Source: Aliarcobacter sp.
GTDB lineage: Bacteria > Campylobacterota > Campylobacteria > Campylobacterales > Arcobacteraceae
NCBI GenBank assembly: GCA_028689025.1
Contig: JAQTXA010000010.1
Span: 28,203-92,202, forward strand
Direction: 5' to 3'
DNA: 64,000 nt
Of the stretch, positions 24,385 to 33,493 are shown one piece after another. Numbering within the stretch: the stretch's first letter is position 1; each line of letters begins with the position of its first letter. The notes beneath the pieces are model-generated. The model was given only the letters and a program-made list of their open reading frames with translations, made no database searches and had not been told where the DNA came from. Position numbers and translations under genes: made by a program.

Positions 24385-26433
24385 TTAAGACTCTTCACTA
24401 TCTTTTATAACCATTCCAGCTTCTTTTAAAAATGGACTTGCTACGAATGTCATCTTTTTTATTTTGTCATATTTAGCATATGAGAGATACAAAATATCTT
24501 TTGCTCTTGTAACTGCCACATAGAAGAGTCTTCTCTCTTCTTCTATGCTTCCGCCTTTACTCATAAGTTTTCTATTTGGGAATCTTCCATCCATTAAATC
24601 TATTACATAAACTTCTTTAAACTCTAAACCTTTACTTGCATGAATTGAAAGAAGATTTACTCCATCTCCCTCGCTCATTTCACTTCCACCTAAAATCATT
24701 GCATTAATAAATTTTGATAAATCTTGAAAATTTCTTGATAGATTTTTTAGAAGCATCACTTTTCTATTAATTTTTGCCAGAGATTTTGTTTTTTGACTTG
24801 GATTTATAGTTCCATCTTTTTGTGTTGCTCTTTTTGTAGATAAAAAATCTTTTAATTTTGAGTAAGCCATAGAAGATGAAATACTTGAAATTAAAGTTTC
24901 TGGAATTTTTGTTCTTCTTAAATGTTTCATTAGTAAATAAATATCATATAAATATTTTCCACCATCAACATTTAATTTTGGATGTTTTAAAATTGGATTT
25001 CCTAAAAAAGCCTCTTCAAAATTACAATCTTTAAATTTTGAAATAGAACCTAACTCTATAAAATCATCAAAAAGTCCAAGTTGTCTATTTTTAACTTTTC
25101 CATTTTCATAAGGATTGTTTATATCATCTCTTGGTGAAAACAAACCTTTTAATAAATCCCCATCACCTAGTTTTATAAGTGCATCAAAAACATCTTTTGC
25201 AATAGCTTTTCCAATACCTTTTCCATGTTCAACAACGTGAATAAAAGCCATCATATCGTTATGGGTAATTTGCATAACTAAAATATCAAGTATAAATTTT
25301 ACTTCAACTGAGTCAAAAAAGCTCATTCCACCTTTTCTTTTTGCGGGAATTGAAAACTCTCTTAAGTTTGCTTCTATTCCATCTGCACTTGAGTTGTTTC
25401 TATAAATAATTGCTATATCATTATGAGGAGTTGAACTTTTAGAAATCAATTCAGAAATATATTCATACTGAGAAAAAAGTTCATTAAAAGCTAATAATTT
25501 TGGTTTATGCTCATTTTCAGTTCGTACAACTTCAAGTTTTTTTTCATAAACCCTTTCATTGTATTCAATAACTTTTGTTGCTAAATCTAAAATCGGTTTT
25601 GTTGAACGATAATTTTTTCGCAAAGTAAAAACTGTTGCATCTTTATATCTATCGCCAAAAGTAGAAATAATCCCAATATCTGAGCCATTAAAAGCATAAA
25701 TACTTTGGTCATAATCTCCTACACAAAATAGAGATTTAGGTCTAAAGGCATCAAGAAGTCTTCCTTGAAGGGGATTTGTATCTTGGTATTCATCTACTAA
25801 AATCTCTTTAAATTCAAACTCTTTTTCTTTTAAAGTATCTAACATAATTGTTAATAAATCATCGAAGTTTGCATAACCATATTTTGTTTTTAGTTCATGA
25901 AACTCAGCAACTACATCTTCATAAATCAAAGTATATAATTCATGATTTGCATTTTTTGATTTTATCCAATCACCAAACTCTTCACCATCATTTGAGTTTA
26001 AATATAAAGAGTACATATCGTATAAATATCCACCATCATAAGGATTAGCTTCATCGTCTCTTTCGAAAAATACTCTTTTTTCATAGATAGATTTGAATAG
26101 TGTTTTTAATTCATTTGGTTGTTTTAGAGTTATATTTACTTTTAACTCTTTTAAAAGTTTATATGAAACAGAGTGGAAAGTTCCTGCCATGATTTGTTTA
26201 GCAATATCTTTTCCAAAAAATTTAGCAACCCTTGCAACCATTTCAGCTGCTGCTTTATTTGTAAAAGTTAAAAGTAAAATTTCACTTGGTTTTACACCAC
26301 TATTTATAAGAGTGGCAATTCTTCCAACTATGGTAGATGTTTTTCCTGTTCCAGCACTTGCAATTATAAGATTATATCCAGCACCACAAGTTGCAGCACT
26401 TAGTTGTTCTTGATTTAGATTCGATAAAGGCAT
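24385..26433 (-). CDS. UvrD/Rep-family (SF1A) ATP-dependent DNA helicase
   Basis: 682 residues. All main SF1A motifs are visible: Q motif LNQEQLSA (about 6-13), Walker A ASAGTGKTSTIVGRIATLI (about 26-44), Ia LLTFTNKAAAEMV, II DEYQDTNPLQGRL (about 209-221), III GDYDQSIYAFNG, IV LRKNYRST, V SIHASKGLEFKEVYV near 588-602 and VI ERRLFYVAVTRAKD near 624-637. Such helicases unwind DNA 3' to 5' in repair and replication restart. It is a little shorter than E. coli UvrD (720), and whether it is the UvrD, Rep or PcrA equivalent cannot be decided here. No strong ribosome-binding site is seen before the ATG. Confidence 0.93.
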   Translation of the reverse strand: MPLSNLNQEQLSAATCGAGYNLIIASAGTGKTSTIVGRIATLINSGVKPSEILLLTFTNKAAAEMVARVAKFFGKDIAKQIMAGTFHSVSYKLLKELKVNITLKQPNELKTLFKSIYEKRVFFERDDEANPYDGGYLYDMYSLYLNSNDGEEFGDWIKSKNANHELYTLIYEDVVAEFHELKTKYGYANFDDLLTIMLDTLKEKEFEFKEILVDEYQDTNPLQGRLLDAFRPKSLFCVGDYDQSIYAFNGSDIGIISTFGDRYKDATVFTLRKNYRSTKPILDLATKVIEYNERVYEKKLEVVRTENEHKPKLLAFNELFSQYEYISELISKSSTPHNDIAIIYRNNSSADGIEANLREFSIPAKRKGGMSFFDSVEVKFILDILVMQITHNDMMAFIHVVEHGKGIGKAIAKDVFDALIKLGDGDLLKGLFSPRDDINNPYENGKVKNRQLGLFDDFIELGSISKFKDCNFEEAFLGNPILKHPKLNVDGGKYLYDIYLLMKHLRRTKIPETLISSISSSMAYSKLKDFLSTKRATQKDGTINPSQKTKSLAKINRKVMLLKNLSRNFQDLSKFINAMILGGSEMSEGDGVNLLSIHASKGLEFKEVYVIDLMDGRFPNRKLMSKGGSIEEERRLFYVAVTRAKDILYLSYAKYDKIKKMTFVASPFLKEAGMVIKDSEES

Positions 26434-26516
26434 GGGATTAGTTTGTTGTATTTATAAAAAGTTTTATCATTTCGCAATAGTATCATAATAGATTTAAGAA
26501 AGATTGAAAATAAAAA

Positions 26517-26540
26517 AAGGGATGTCTGGGAACATCCCTT
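26517..26540 (-). terminator. Hairpin terminator behind the EAL gene
   Basis: AAGGGATGT (26517-26525) and ACATCCCTT (26532-26540) form a perfect 9-bp GC-containing stem with a 6-base loop; on the minus strand it is followed by TTTTTTTATTTT. It ends the transcript of the peroxidase/EAL pair before the helicase gene. Confidence 0.85.
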
Positions 26541-26715
26541 CTTTACACAAGGAAACATAAAAATTATTTTGTCTAAGAAATTTATCTTAAGCGTTCGAAT
26601 AAATAAGTCGCTGCGTCAACTTATCTATAGAGAAATTCTAACAGCTCACAATTAACTAAAACATAATCAAGAATTAATGAAAAGTTAACTTGATTTTATT
26701 TAATGTAAATAACTA

Positions 26716-28767
26716 CTATAAAATATCTTTTGGAGGACTATAATAGTATCCTTGTCCGAAATTTATACCTAATTTTGTCACATATTCATCTACTTCAGAA
26801 CTATCAACAAATTCAGCAACTGTTTGTATACCTGACTCTTTTGCCAACATTATCATAGCTTTTACAATATTTTCTGAGTTTTTATTTGTTGTTATATCTT
26901 TTATTAAACTACCATCAAGTTTTAAAATATCTGGATTCATATTGAATATATGAGTGAAGTTTGAATATCCACTTCCAAAGTCATCTATTGCCAATTTACA
27001 CCCATAACTTTTGATTAAATCAATAAATTTAAATACTTCATCATAATTTTCAATCTGTTCACTCTCAAGTAATTCAAATGTAATAAGATATGAAATATTT
27101 CTATTTATTTCTAAAATTGAGGCAATAAAATTCAATGTGGATTTGTCTTTTATATCTTGATAAGAGATATTTATAGATACTTCTAGGTTCTCTTTTTGGA
27201 TAAATTCTATTGATTTTTCTATAACTAATTTTGTGATTTTAGGATAGAGTTTTGATTTTTTTGTAAGTTCCAAAAAGAAAAAAGGTGCAATAGCTTTTCC
27301 ATCATCATCAATAAGTCTTACTAGCGCTTCATATTTAACTATAGTTTTTGTTCTCAAATCAACTAAAGGTTGAAAGAATGGTCTGATTTTATTGTTTTTC
27401 AAAGCCTCTTTTACTTTTTTTAACATATTAATATTTTCTATACTATGTTTTTTATTATTTAACTCTGTTGTATAAAATGAAACCTTTTCAAAACTATTTT
27501 TTGTTTGCAAAATTGCCAACTCTGCATTTCTTAGAAATGGTTCTTCTTGTGAAATACCAGCTTGAATATACACAGGAAGTTCTAACTCTTCATAAACAAA
27601 TAGACTATTTTCTATTTGTGAAATAATTTCTAATGCCATTGAACTTAAATAAAATTTATCTTTAGTTTCAACTACTATTGCAAAACAATCAGCATTTACC
27701 CTATAAATTTTTTTCTTATTTAGTTCAAACTCTTTTATATTTTTAAGAATTCTACATAAAGAGTTAAGAATATAATCACCACCTTTATATCCAGTAATTG
27801 AATTAATATCACTAAAATCAGTAATATCAATTAATATAACTGAAAAATCATCAATCTTTTTTGAATCTTCATAAAATGCATTTCTATTTAAAAGTCCTGT
27901 TAATTTGTCTGATCTTAAAGTTTTTTGTTTTTGTTTTTCTAAATCTACAATTTTATAGGTATCTTTTTTTATTTTTACAGAATAAAAAACTATTAACATA
28001 AAGAAAAATATATATGCAGTTAATATAATAAAAAATAGATTCTGCATACTAGCTTTTAACTTATTAGATTCCTTATCTAAATCAATAAACATCTCATCAA
28101 TAATTTCATCTAATTTACTGTGTTCAATAGTGTTAAATAAAACTTTAAACTTTGGTAACTCTTCATATAATAATTTTATATGAACAAAATTAAGCTCATT
28201 CATAGAATTGAGTGATTTTGTATTTTCAAAATATTCATATATCTCTTTTGAGATATTATTATCTTCATTAAAATTATTCTTAGCACTCATAAAACGAGTT
28301 AATATTTGAATATATTTTTCGCCATATATTTTTTCATATTTACCTAAATCTCTTAAATTTCTTTCCAAAATAAAAAGAGAATTTTTAATTTTTGCGTTAA
28401 TCATAAGAAAATTATATGTATTCTCAACAACTAAAGCATACTCATATTCAAATTGAGAAAAATCTTTATATACAATTGGAAAATTATCTTTTAATTCACT
28501 TTTATTATTTAAATCTTTTATATGCAAATTTGTATGTTTTAAATGTTCAACAATATCATCATTACTAAAACGTAAAAAAATTATTGACTGTTTTAAAGTA
28601 TCTAAATGTTGGTGCCAATTTAATCTTAACTCATTTATATTTTGTGTCATATCATAGTAATTATTGTTAAATCTATCCAACCTAGATTTAAAATCAAATG
28701 ATAGATACAAAACAATTAAAAACGAACAAACTATACTAAAAAGTTTAAAATCAAATTTATTAATCAT
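26716..28767 (-). CDS. Membrane sensor with degenerate GGDEF and intact EAL domain (c-di-GMP phosphodiesterase), paired with a cytochrome c peroxidase
   Basis: 683 residues from the ATG at 28767. Ten in-frame codons upstream begin with GTG but have no ribosome-binding site, so I chose the ATG. A first membrane helix (about 8-24), a periplasmic all-helical region of about 220 residues and a second helix (about 244-264) are followed by a GGDEF domain with lost motif (YRVNADCFAIV), then an EAL domain. EAL residues are all present: YEALVRL, SINISYQD, ITFELLESE, AIDDFGSGYSN, DILKLDGSLI, TVAEFVDS, GQGYYYSPP. It should therefore degrade c-di-GMP. The start overlaps the end of the peroxidase gene by 8 bases. 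The helical periplasmic part may be of the DAHL type (uncertain). Confidence 0.88.
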   Translation of the reverse strand: MINKFDFKLFSIVCSFLIVLYLSFDFKSRLDRFNNNYYDMTQNINELRLNWHQHLDTLKQSIIFLRFSNDDIVEHLKHTNLHIKDLNNKSELKDNFPIVYKDFSQFEYEYALVVENTYNFLMINAKIKNSLFILERNLRDLGKYEKIYGEKYIQILTRFMSAKNNFNEDNNISKEIYEYFENTKSLNSMNELNFVHIKLLYEELPKFKVLFNTIEHSKLDEIIDEMFIDLDKESNKLKASMQNLFFIILTAYIFFFMLIVFYSVKIKKDTYKIVDLEKQKQKTLRSDKLTGLLNRNAFYEDSKKIDDFSVILIDITDFSDINSITGYKGGDYILNSLCRILKNIKEFELNKKKIYRVNADCFAIVVETKDKFYLSSMALEIISQIENSLFVYEELELPVYIQAGISQEEPFLRNAELAILQTKNSFEKVSFYTTELNNKKHSIENINMLKKVKEALKNNKIRPFFQPLVDLRTKTIVKYEALVRLIDDDGKAIAPFFFLELTKKSKLYPKITKLVIEKSIEFIQKENLEVSINISYQDIKDKSTLNFIASILEINRNISYLITFELLESEQIENYDEVFKFIDLIKSYGCKLAIDDFGSGYSNFTHIFNMNPDILKLDGSLIKDITTNKNSENIVKAMIMLAKESGIQTVAEFVDSSEVDEYVTKLGINFGQGYYYSPPKDIL

Positions 28768-29698
28768 TCTTATTCTCGAAATTTTTAGGTATTTCACCAG
28801 TTAAAGTTTTCAAAAAGCTCTCAATATCATTTATCTCATTTTCTTCTAACATAACACCTATATTAAAATATGCCATGGTATAAATTGCATCTGTTAATTT
28901 TTCTACACTTCCATCATGAAAATATGGAGAAGTCATTTCTACATTGCGTAAACTTGGAACCTTATATACATTTATGTCTTCTGGTCTATTAGTAATAGAA
29001 AATCTATCTTGCCATTGAGAAGCTCTTTTTTCTTTATATTCAATAACTGAACCAAATTTTTGATAAGAATTCCCACCAATATTTATTCCATTATGACAAG
29101 ACACACAACCATAAGAGATAAAAAGTTCCATTCCATTTTTCTCATTTTCGTCTAGTTCAATCTCATTTCTTAAATATTTATCGAATTTAGAATTTATAGA
29201 AATAAGAGTTTTTTCATATTCCACAATTGCATCAAGCATTCTGTCAAAGCTTGGATTACGATTGTATGCTTTTTTAAACAATTTTTGATACTTTCCTGAA
29301 GTAGTTAACCGCTCTTCAATAAGTTCTTTGGAACTTGCCATCTCTTTATTATTAATAAGTGGACCACTTACCATCTGTTCTTTTAAAGTTTTACTTCTAC
29401 CATTCCAAAAATAGCCTAAATTATAAGGTAAATTAAATACACTAGGAGTATTCATATTTCCTATATTACCTTCATGGCCAACGCTAAACTGTTTTGTATC
29501 AGCTCCATAATTATAATGACATGAATAACAAGAGATATCTTGGTTTTTTGATAATAGTTTATCGTAGAAAAGTTCTTTTCCTAAATTCACAATATTTTCA
29601 TTATAACTCTCTACTTGTGGTAGAGGTTTAAATAAATCTTGTGCTTGGCAAGTAGATATAATTGCAAGTAACATTATTTTCAATAATACAATTTTCAC
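28760..29698 (-). CDS. Di-heme cytochrome c peroxidase (first copy)
   Basis: 312 residues with a signal peptide (cleavage near TCQA, about 19). Two c-type heme sites, CYSCH at 57-61 and CVSCH near 203, with the family motifs GNIGNMNTPSVFN, YFWNGRSKTLKEQ, YEKTLIS and VPSLRNVEMTSPYFHDGS. It reduces hydrogen peroxide to water in the periplasm with electrons from small cytochromes; MauG-like homologs share the fold. Start is GTG with AAAGG five bases ahead. The stop overlaps the ATG of the EAL gene by 8 bases, so their synthesis is coupled. msrQ ends 71 bases upstream with a TATACT box in between. Confidence 0.93.
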   Translation of the reverse strand: MKIVLLKIMLLAIISTCQAQDLFKPLPQVESYNENIVNLGKELFYDKLLSKNQDISCYSCHYNYGADTKQFSVGHEGNIGNMNTPSVFNLPYNLGYFWNGRSKTLKEQMVSGPLINNKEMASSKELIEERLTTSGKYQKLFKKAYNRNPSFDRMLDAIVEYEKTLISINSKFDKYLRNEIELDENEKNGMELFISYGCVSCHNGINIGGNSYQKFGSVIEYKEKRASQWQDRFSITNRPEDINVYKVPSLRNVEMTSPYFHDGSVEKLTDAIYTMAYFNIGVMLEENEINDIESFLKTLTGEIPKNFENKND

Positions 29699-29769
29699 TA
29701 TTACCTTTCTTGTAGGAATTTAAAGCGCCATAGTATATTATTTTTTTTATTAAAAGCTTTAATAAAAAA

Positions 29770-30333
29770 TTATTTAATTATTGTAGTATACCTAATTTTT
29801 TGTTGTTGTAGTTTATAATATGCAATTATAATTATGAAAATTATATAAATATACTGAATTATACTTAATACTTTTTGAGCCATAATCCAATGAATTGTAA
29901 TAAGAAATAAAGAAAGATATACTAATTTATGGTACTTATTGTACTTTCTAAATAGAGTTTTTGTTGAAGTAATAGCCATAAATAAAACTATAAAAAAAGC
30001 TATCATTCCTAAATAAATAAAAGGTTTATCAACTGTCTCTTTTATAATAAAACTGAAATCAAATTGAGCATCTAAAACTATAAAATTCAACAGATGTAAA
30101 AGTGCATAAAAAAAACCTAAAAGCCCAATCTCTTTTCTATATTTTATTAGATTAATTTTTTCTCTTATCATAGAAAGAGTGATAGATATAAATACAATAA
30201 CAGTAGCACTTGCACCTGTTATTGTATAAATATATTTTATTGGGTCACTCACATCATCAAAAATAAATAATCTAAGCAATAAATAAACTATTGGTAAAAA
30301 AGCGATTAGATAAATAAATAATCTTATCATCAT
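29770..30333 (-). CDS. msrQ: Heme-binding membrane subunit MsrQ
   Basis: 187 residues with about six membrane helices. Histidines suited for b-type heme lie in helices: FFYALLHLLNF near 71-81 (His), and KYHKLVYLSLFLITIHWIMAQ near 133-153 (two His). This is the ferric-reductase-like MsrQ family, which passes electrons from the respiratory chain to MsrP. The first four bases overlap the stop of msrP (ATGA), the usual msrPQ arrangement. Function from context and fold together. Confidence 0.9.
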   Translation of the reverse strand: MMIRLFIYLIAFLPIVYLLLRLFIFDDVSDPIKYIYTITGASATVIVFISITLSMIREKINLIKYRKEIGLLGFFYALLHLLNFIVLDAQFDFSFIIKETVDKPFIYLGMIAFFIVLFMAITSTKTLFRKYNKYHKLVYLSLFLITIHWIMAQKVLSIIQYIYIIFIIIIAYYKLQQQKIRYTTIIK

Positions 30334-31289
30334 ATAAACTTTGTTAAATCCATACCAGAATAAAGAGAGCTTACCTCTTTTTCATAACCATTAAACATTA
30401 AGGTATTTTGTTTTAGAAAACTTCCTAAAACTCTCTCTTTTTTTTGTGACCATCTTGGATGATCAACATTTGGGTTTACATTTGCATAAAATCCATACTC
30501 TTTTGAATTTTGTACTTGCCAAGTATTCAAAGGTTCTTTTTCAACAAATGAGATTTTCACTATTGATTTTATAGATTTAAATCCATATTTCCATGGAACT
30601 ACAAGTCTAATTGGTGCTCCATTTTGTTTTGGCATTAAATCTCCATAAAGTCCAATAGCTAAAAAAGATAAATCATTCATAGCTTCATCAATTCGTAACC
30701 CTTCAACATAAGGATAATCCAAAGCTGCAAAAACTCCTCTTTTTTGGTCAGGAAAACTTGAAGAATCAACTAATGTTTCAAATCTAATATATTTAGCACT
30801 TGAAAGTGGTTTTACTTTTTTTATTAAAGAGCTAAGTGTATAACCATTCCAAGGAACAACCATACTCCAACCCTCAACACATCTAAATCTATAAATTCTC
30901 TCTTCAAGTGTTAACATCTTTTTTAAATCATCTAAATCAAGCTCCATTGGATTTTCTACTAAACCATCAATAGTGATTTTCCAGTTTTCAGTTTTTAGAG
31001 TATTAGCTTTATCTTTTACAGCACTTTGATTTGTAGTAAATTCATAAAAATTATTATGCGAAGTTATTTGTTCATAAGTATTTAATTTTAGATTATTTTT
31101 GTTTTCATCTTTTAGGAAATCAAGGGTAATTTTTGGAAGATTCTCTTGGGCTAAAAGTTCCATAAGTGAACCGCTTGCAACCAAGGAAGCAGCACCTAAT
31201 TTTATAAAACTTCTTCTTTTTTCAAACAGCTCTTTTGGAGTAACTTCATTTTGTGAAATTTCCCAAGATTTCTTTTTAATAATATTCAT
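30330..31289 (-). CDS. msrP: Periplasmic methionine-sulfoxide reductase MsrP (molybdoenzyme)
   Basis: 319 residues, sulfite-oxidase fold. Tat signal around KRRSFIKLGAASLVASGSL (about 25-43). Mo-ligand Cys in IYRFRCVEGWSMVVPWNGY at about 132-150; NGAPIRLVVPWKYGFKSIKSIV near 210-231; WSQKKERVLG near the end. MsrP repairs oxidised methionine in periplasmic proteins using electrons from MsrQ. AAAAGGGTATTTT precedes the ATG. Lies between nnrS and the peroxidase pair in a stress-repair run, all on the minus strand. Confidence 0.94.
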   Translation of the reverse strand: MNIIKKKSWEISQNEVTPKELFEKRRSFIKLGAASLVASGSLMELLAQENLPKITLDFLKDENKNNLKLNTYEQITSHNNFYEFTTNQSAVKDKANTLKTENWKITIDGLVENPMELDLDDLKKMLTLEERIYRFRCVEGWSMVVPWNGYTLSSLIKKVKPLSSAKYIRFETLVDSSSFPDQKRGVFAALDYPYVEGLRIDEAMNDLSFLAIGLYGDLMPKQNGAPIRLVVPWKYGFKSIKSIVKISFVEKEPLNTWQVQNSKEYGFYANVNPNVDHPRWSQKKERVLGSFLKQNTLMFNGYEKEVSSLYSGMDLTKFI

Positions 31290-31355
31290 AAAATACCCTT
31301 TTTTATAATTTCCATATTATAGATATTTTATATAAAGAATATGTTTAGTCTAGAA

Positions 31356-32549
31356 TTATTTTCCTTTTATCAAAATAGTTATATATTTAATAGACCATAA
31401 AAGCAAAATAATTAGTAATAAACTAGCTGTTAGATTTACAAAAAATAGATAATTCAAATCAAAATTTAGACTAAAAGAGGTAAATATTCTTAGTATCGTC
31501 ACTATTTGAACACATACAAATATAAACGTGGCAAAGTTATTTGCATGAATCACACTTCCTGAATGTCCTAAAATCACCCTAGTTCCAAAACCAACAAGCA
31601 TAGTAATAAAATATCCCAAAGCTAAAGTATGAATAACTGCTTTTTCAAAGATAATATTTGGCTCATAAATTGCCATTAAGCCTTGAAGAATAGAGATAAA
31701 AAATGCAATTGGAATCCAATAAAGTCCAAGAAATAAAATCCACATAATTGAAGGAACTTTAAATATTGGAAGTTTCCATTTAATTAGCTCTTTTGTGATA
31801 ATTATAAACAAAGGAATATCAGCTATTAGATTTATTTTTGCATTATCAAAAGATAAAAGAATCACTTTTAAAACTAAAAAACCAAACACTAAAAACAAAA
31901 GGTTTTCACTTTTATTTATCTTATATGTTGCATCTTTTGCTGTTGCAAAAAAAGGAATCATTCTTTGTGAGATTGTAAAAATTATCATAAAAATAAATAG
32001 ATAAAATCCACCATTAATGGCAATTTTTGAAACTTCATAAGAGTAAGTAAAATCTAAATTTGAGATTATAAAAAAAGAATGAAAAATAAGTCCTGCACAA
32101 AATGCTATTAAAACCCACTTTGTATCTTCTTTTATTTTTACAACACTTTTTTTGTGAATGGTATAAAGTAATTTAAAACTAAAGACTTGAGCTATTAACA
32201 TCATTATTTGAAATATAAAAGTGATTTTAGAGTAAAAAATCAGTGTTAAGAAAATCCCAAAAGAGGCAATAAAATACAATAAAAACTGATTCATATAAAC
32301 TTCTGTTTTTATCTCAGTTTGGGCTAGAAATCTAGGAAAAACTACAAATAAAAATCCCAAAAAGAATTGAATAAAAACAACAAACACCATACTATAAGCA
32401 TGAAATGATAAAACTGTACTATCTAATGTTAAAATATTTGAATATGAGAGAATAAATAAAAACATAAAAAGAGTGAAAAATAGAACACCATTTGTAAAAA
32501 ATGGCTGGTGAGGTTGAGAAGAGAACTTCTTATACCAAGTAAACAACAT
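31356..32549 (-). CDS. nnrS: NnrS family membrane protein
   Basis: 397 residues with about 12 membrane helices. The start KFSSQPHQPFFTNGVLFF, the HAYSMVFVVFIQFFLGFLF segment, the RMIPFFATA region near 200 and the HTLALGYFITMLVGFGTRVILGHSG region near 288-312 (written here only in outline) are hallmarks of NnrS. NnrS is a heme- and copper-containing inner-membrane protein that protects against nitric oxide stress. AGGAGAAA precedes the ATG. It may be the first gene of the msrP-msrQ-peroxidase-EAL run (66-base gap). Confidence 0.9.
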   Translation of the reverse strand: MLFTWYKKFSSQPHQPFFTNGVLFFTLFMFLFILSYSNILTLDSTVLSFHAYSMVFVVFIQFFLGFLFVVFPRFLAQTEIKTEVYMNQFLLYFIASFGIFLTLIFYSKITFIFQIMMLIAQVFSFKLLYTIHKKSVVKIKEDTKWVLIAFCAGLIFHSFFIISNLDFTYSYEVSKIAINGGFYLFIFMIIFTISQRMIPFFATAKDATYKINKSENLLFLVFGFLVLKVILLSFDNAKINLIADIPLFIIITKELIKWKLPIFKVPSIMWILFLGLYWIPIAFFISILQGLMAIYEPNIIFEKAVIHTLALGYFITMLVGFGTRVILGHSGSVIHANNFATFIFVCVQIVTILRIFTSFSLNFDLNYLFFVNLTASLLLIILLLWSIKYITILIKGK

Positions 32550-32565
32550 AATTTCTCCTAAAATT

Positions 32566-32590
32566 AAGCCACTTAAAAAAAGTGGCTTTT
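32566..32590 (-). terminator. Terminator behind the Sel1-repeat gene
   Basis: AAGCCACT (32566-32573) and AGTGGCTT (32581-32588) form an 8-bp stem. It lies 60-80 bases beyond the Sel1 gene stop on the minus strand, directly ahead of nnrS, with TTAATTTT following on that strand. Confidence 0.55.
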
Positions 32591-32647
32591 TGATTTTGAG
32601 AAATTATATCAATTATAAAAGTCTAAAACCTTGATTGTAAACAAGAG

Positions 32648-33391
32648 TTATTTATATACTGAACCTTTTAAATCATCATAAGCTTTACAAGCTTCTTTAA
32701 GATTCATTCCACAAGCTTTTGTGAATAGTTCAAGAGCTTTGATATTATCTTTTCTATAATAATCATCTTCTATATACATAATTCCAAGATTGTAACAAGA
32801 TTTTGCATATCCTAAATCACATGATTTTGTATAAAGTAAAGCTGATCTTCCTAAACTTTTTTCAACGCCTTCTGCATTATTGTATCTAACAGCTAGATTA
32901 TAACAAGCTTTTGAATGGTCTAAGTTACAAGCTTTTGTCAGATAATCTACAGTTTTAAAAGTATCTTTTTCAACTCCATCTCCAACAGAATACATATTTG
33001 ATATGTTGTAACAAGAAGCTCCCAATCCACCCTCACAAGTTTTTTCATATAAACTTAACGCTTTTTTAGCGTCCAATTTAACCCCATAACCATTTTGATA
33101 CATATAAGCTAAGTTATAACATGCTTTTGTATGATTATCATCACAAGCTTTTGCAAAAGCTTCTGCAGCTTTGAAATACTCTTGTTCAACATTTGTTCCA
33201 TTATAATACATGAGTCCTAGATTATAACATCCAGAAGATGCGCCATTATCACAGGCTTTTTTAAATATTTCGATAGCTTGTTGATTATTTCCATTTTGAT
33301 ATTCCACATAACCATCATTTACAGCTGCTGCAAATAAAGATTGTAGACCTAACAAAAAAAACAATGTAAATTTTAATGATTTTTTTAACAT
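32648..33391 (-). CDS. Secreted Sel1-like repeat protein (Hcp-like)
   Basis: 247 residues with a signal peptide (cleavage near LFAAA, about 22). Six 36-residue Sel1-type repeats follow, each with pattern CYNLGxMYxxGxxVxxDxxKAxxLxxKAC and a pair of cysteines that likely form one disulfide per repeat. This is the Helicobacter cysteine-rich (Hcp) family style. The repeats form an alpha solenoid used for protein-protein contacts in the periplasm; beta-lactamase activity claimed for Hcp proteins should not be assumed. GTAGGAG before the ATG. Monocistronic between two terminators. Confidence 0.88.
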   Translation of the reverse strand: MLKKSLKFTLFFLLGLQSLFAAAVNDGYVEYQNGNNQQAIEIFKKACDNGASSGCYNLGLMYYNGTNVEQEYFKAAEAFAKACDDNHTKACYNLAYMYQNGYGVKLDAKKALSLYEKTCEGGLGASCYNISNMYSVGDGVEKDTFKTVDYLTKACNLDHSKACYNLAVRYNNAEGVEKSLGRSALLYTKSCDLGYAKSCYNLGIMYIEDDYYRKDNIKALELFTKACGMNLKEACKAYDDLKGSVYK

Positions 33392-33456
33392 GATTTACTC
33401 CTACTAATAAATTTAGTGTGAGTTATTATACTACTTATTTAGATAAAGAAGAGAAT

Positions 33457-33480
33457 AAAAAGCCACAAAAGTGGCTTTTT
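33457..33480 (-). terminator. Terminator behind tpx
   Basis: AAAAAGCCAC (33457-33466), loop AAAA, GTGGCTTTTT (33471-33480): a 10-bp stem with T-run, 14 bases after the tpx stop on the minus strand. Confidence 0.85.
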
Positions 33481-33493
33481 TAGAGATTTGAGA

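Noticed and set aside
25848..26413. Plus-strand open frames opposite the helicase gene
   Set aside because: They are mirror images of the helicase coding strand: unusual residue mix, no ribosome-binding site, and they overlap strongly supported SF1 motifs.
28768..28797. Upstream GTG as start of the EAL protein
   Set aside because: No ribosome-binding site in front, and the ATG at 28767 gives a normal N-terminal membrane helix and the same 8-base overlap as in the second pair.
29747..29763. Palindrome around TTAAAAGCTTTAA as a terminator between msrQ and the peroxidase gene
   Set aside because: The stem is short and A/T only, and on either strand it is followed by A-runs, not T-runs.
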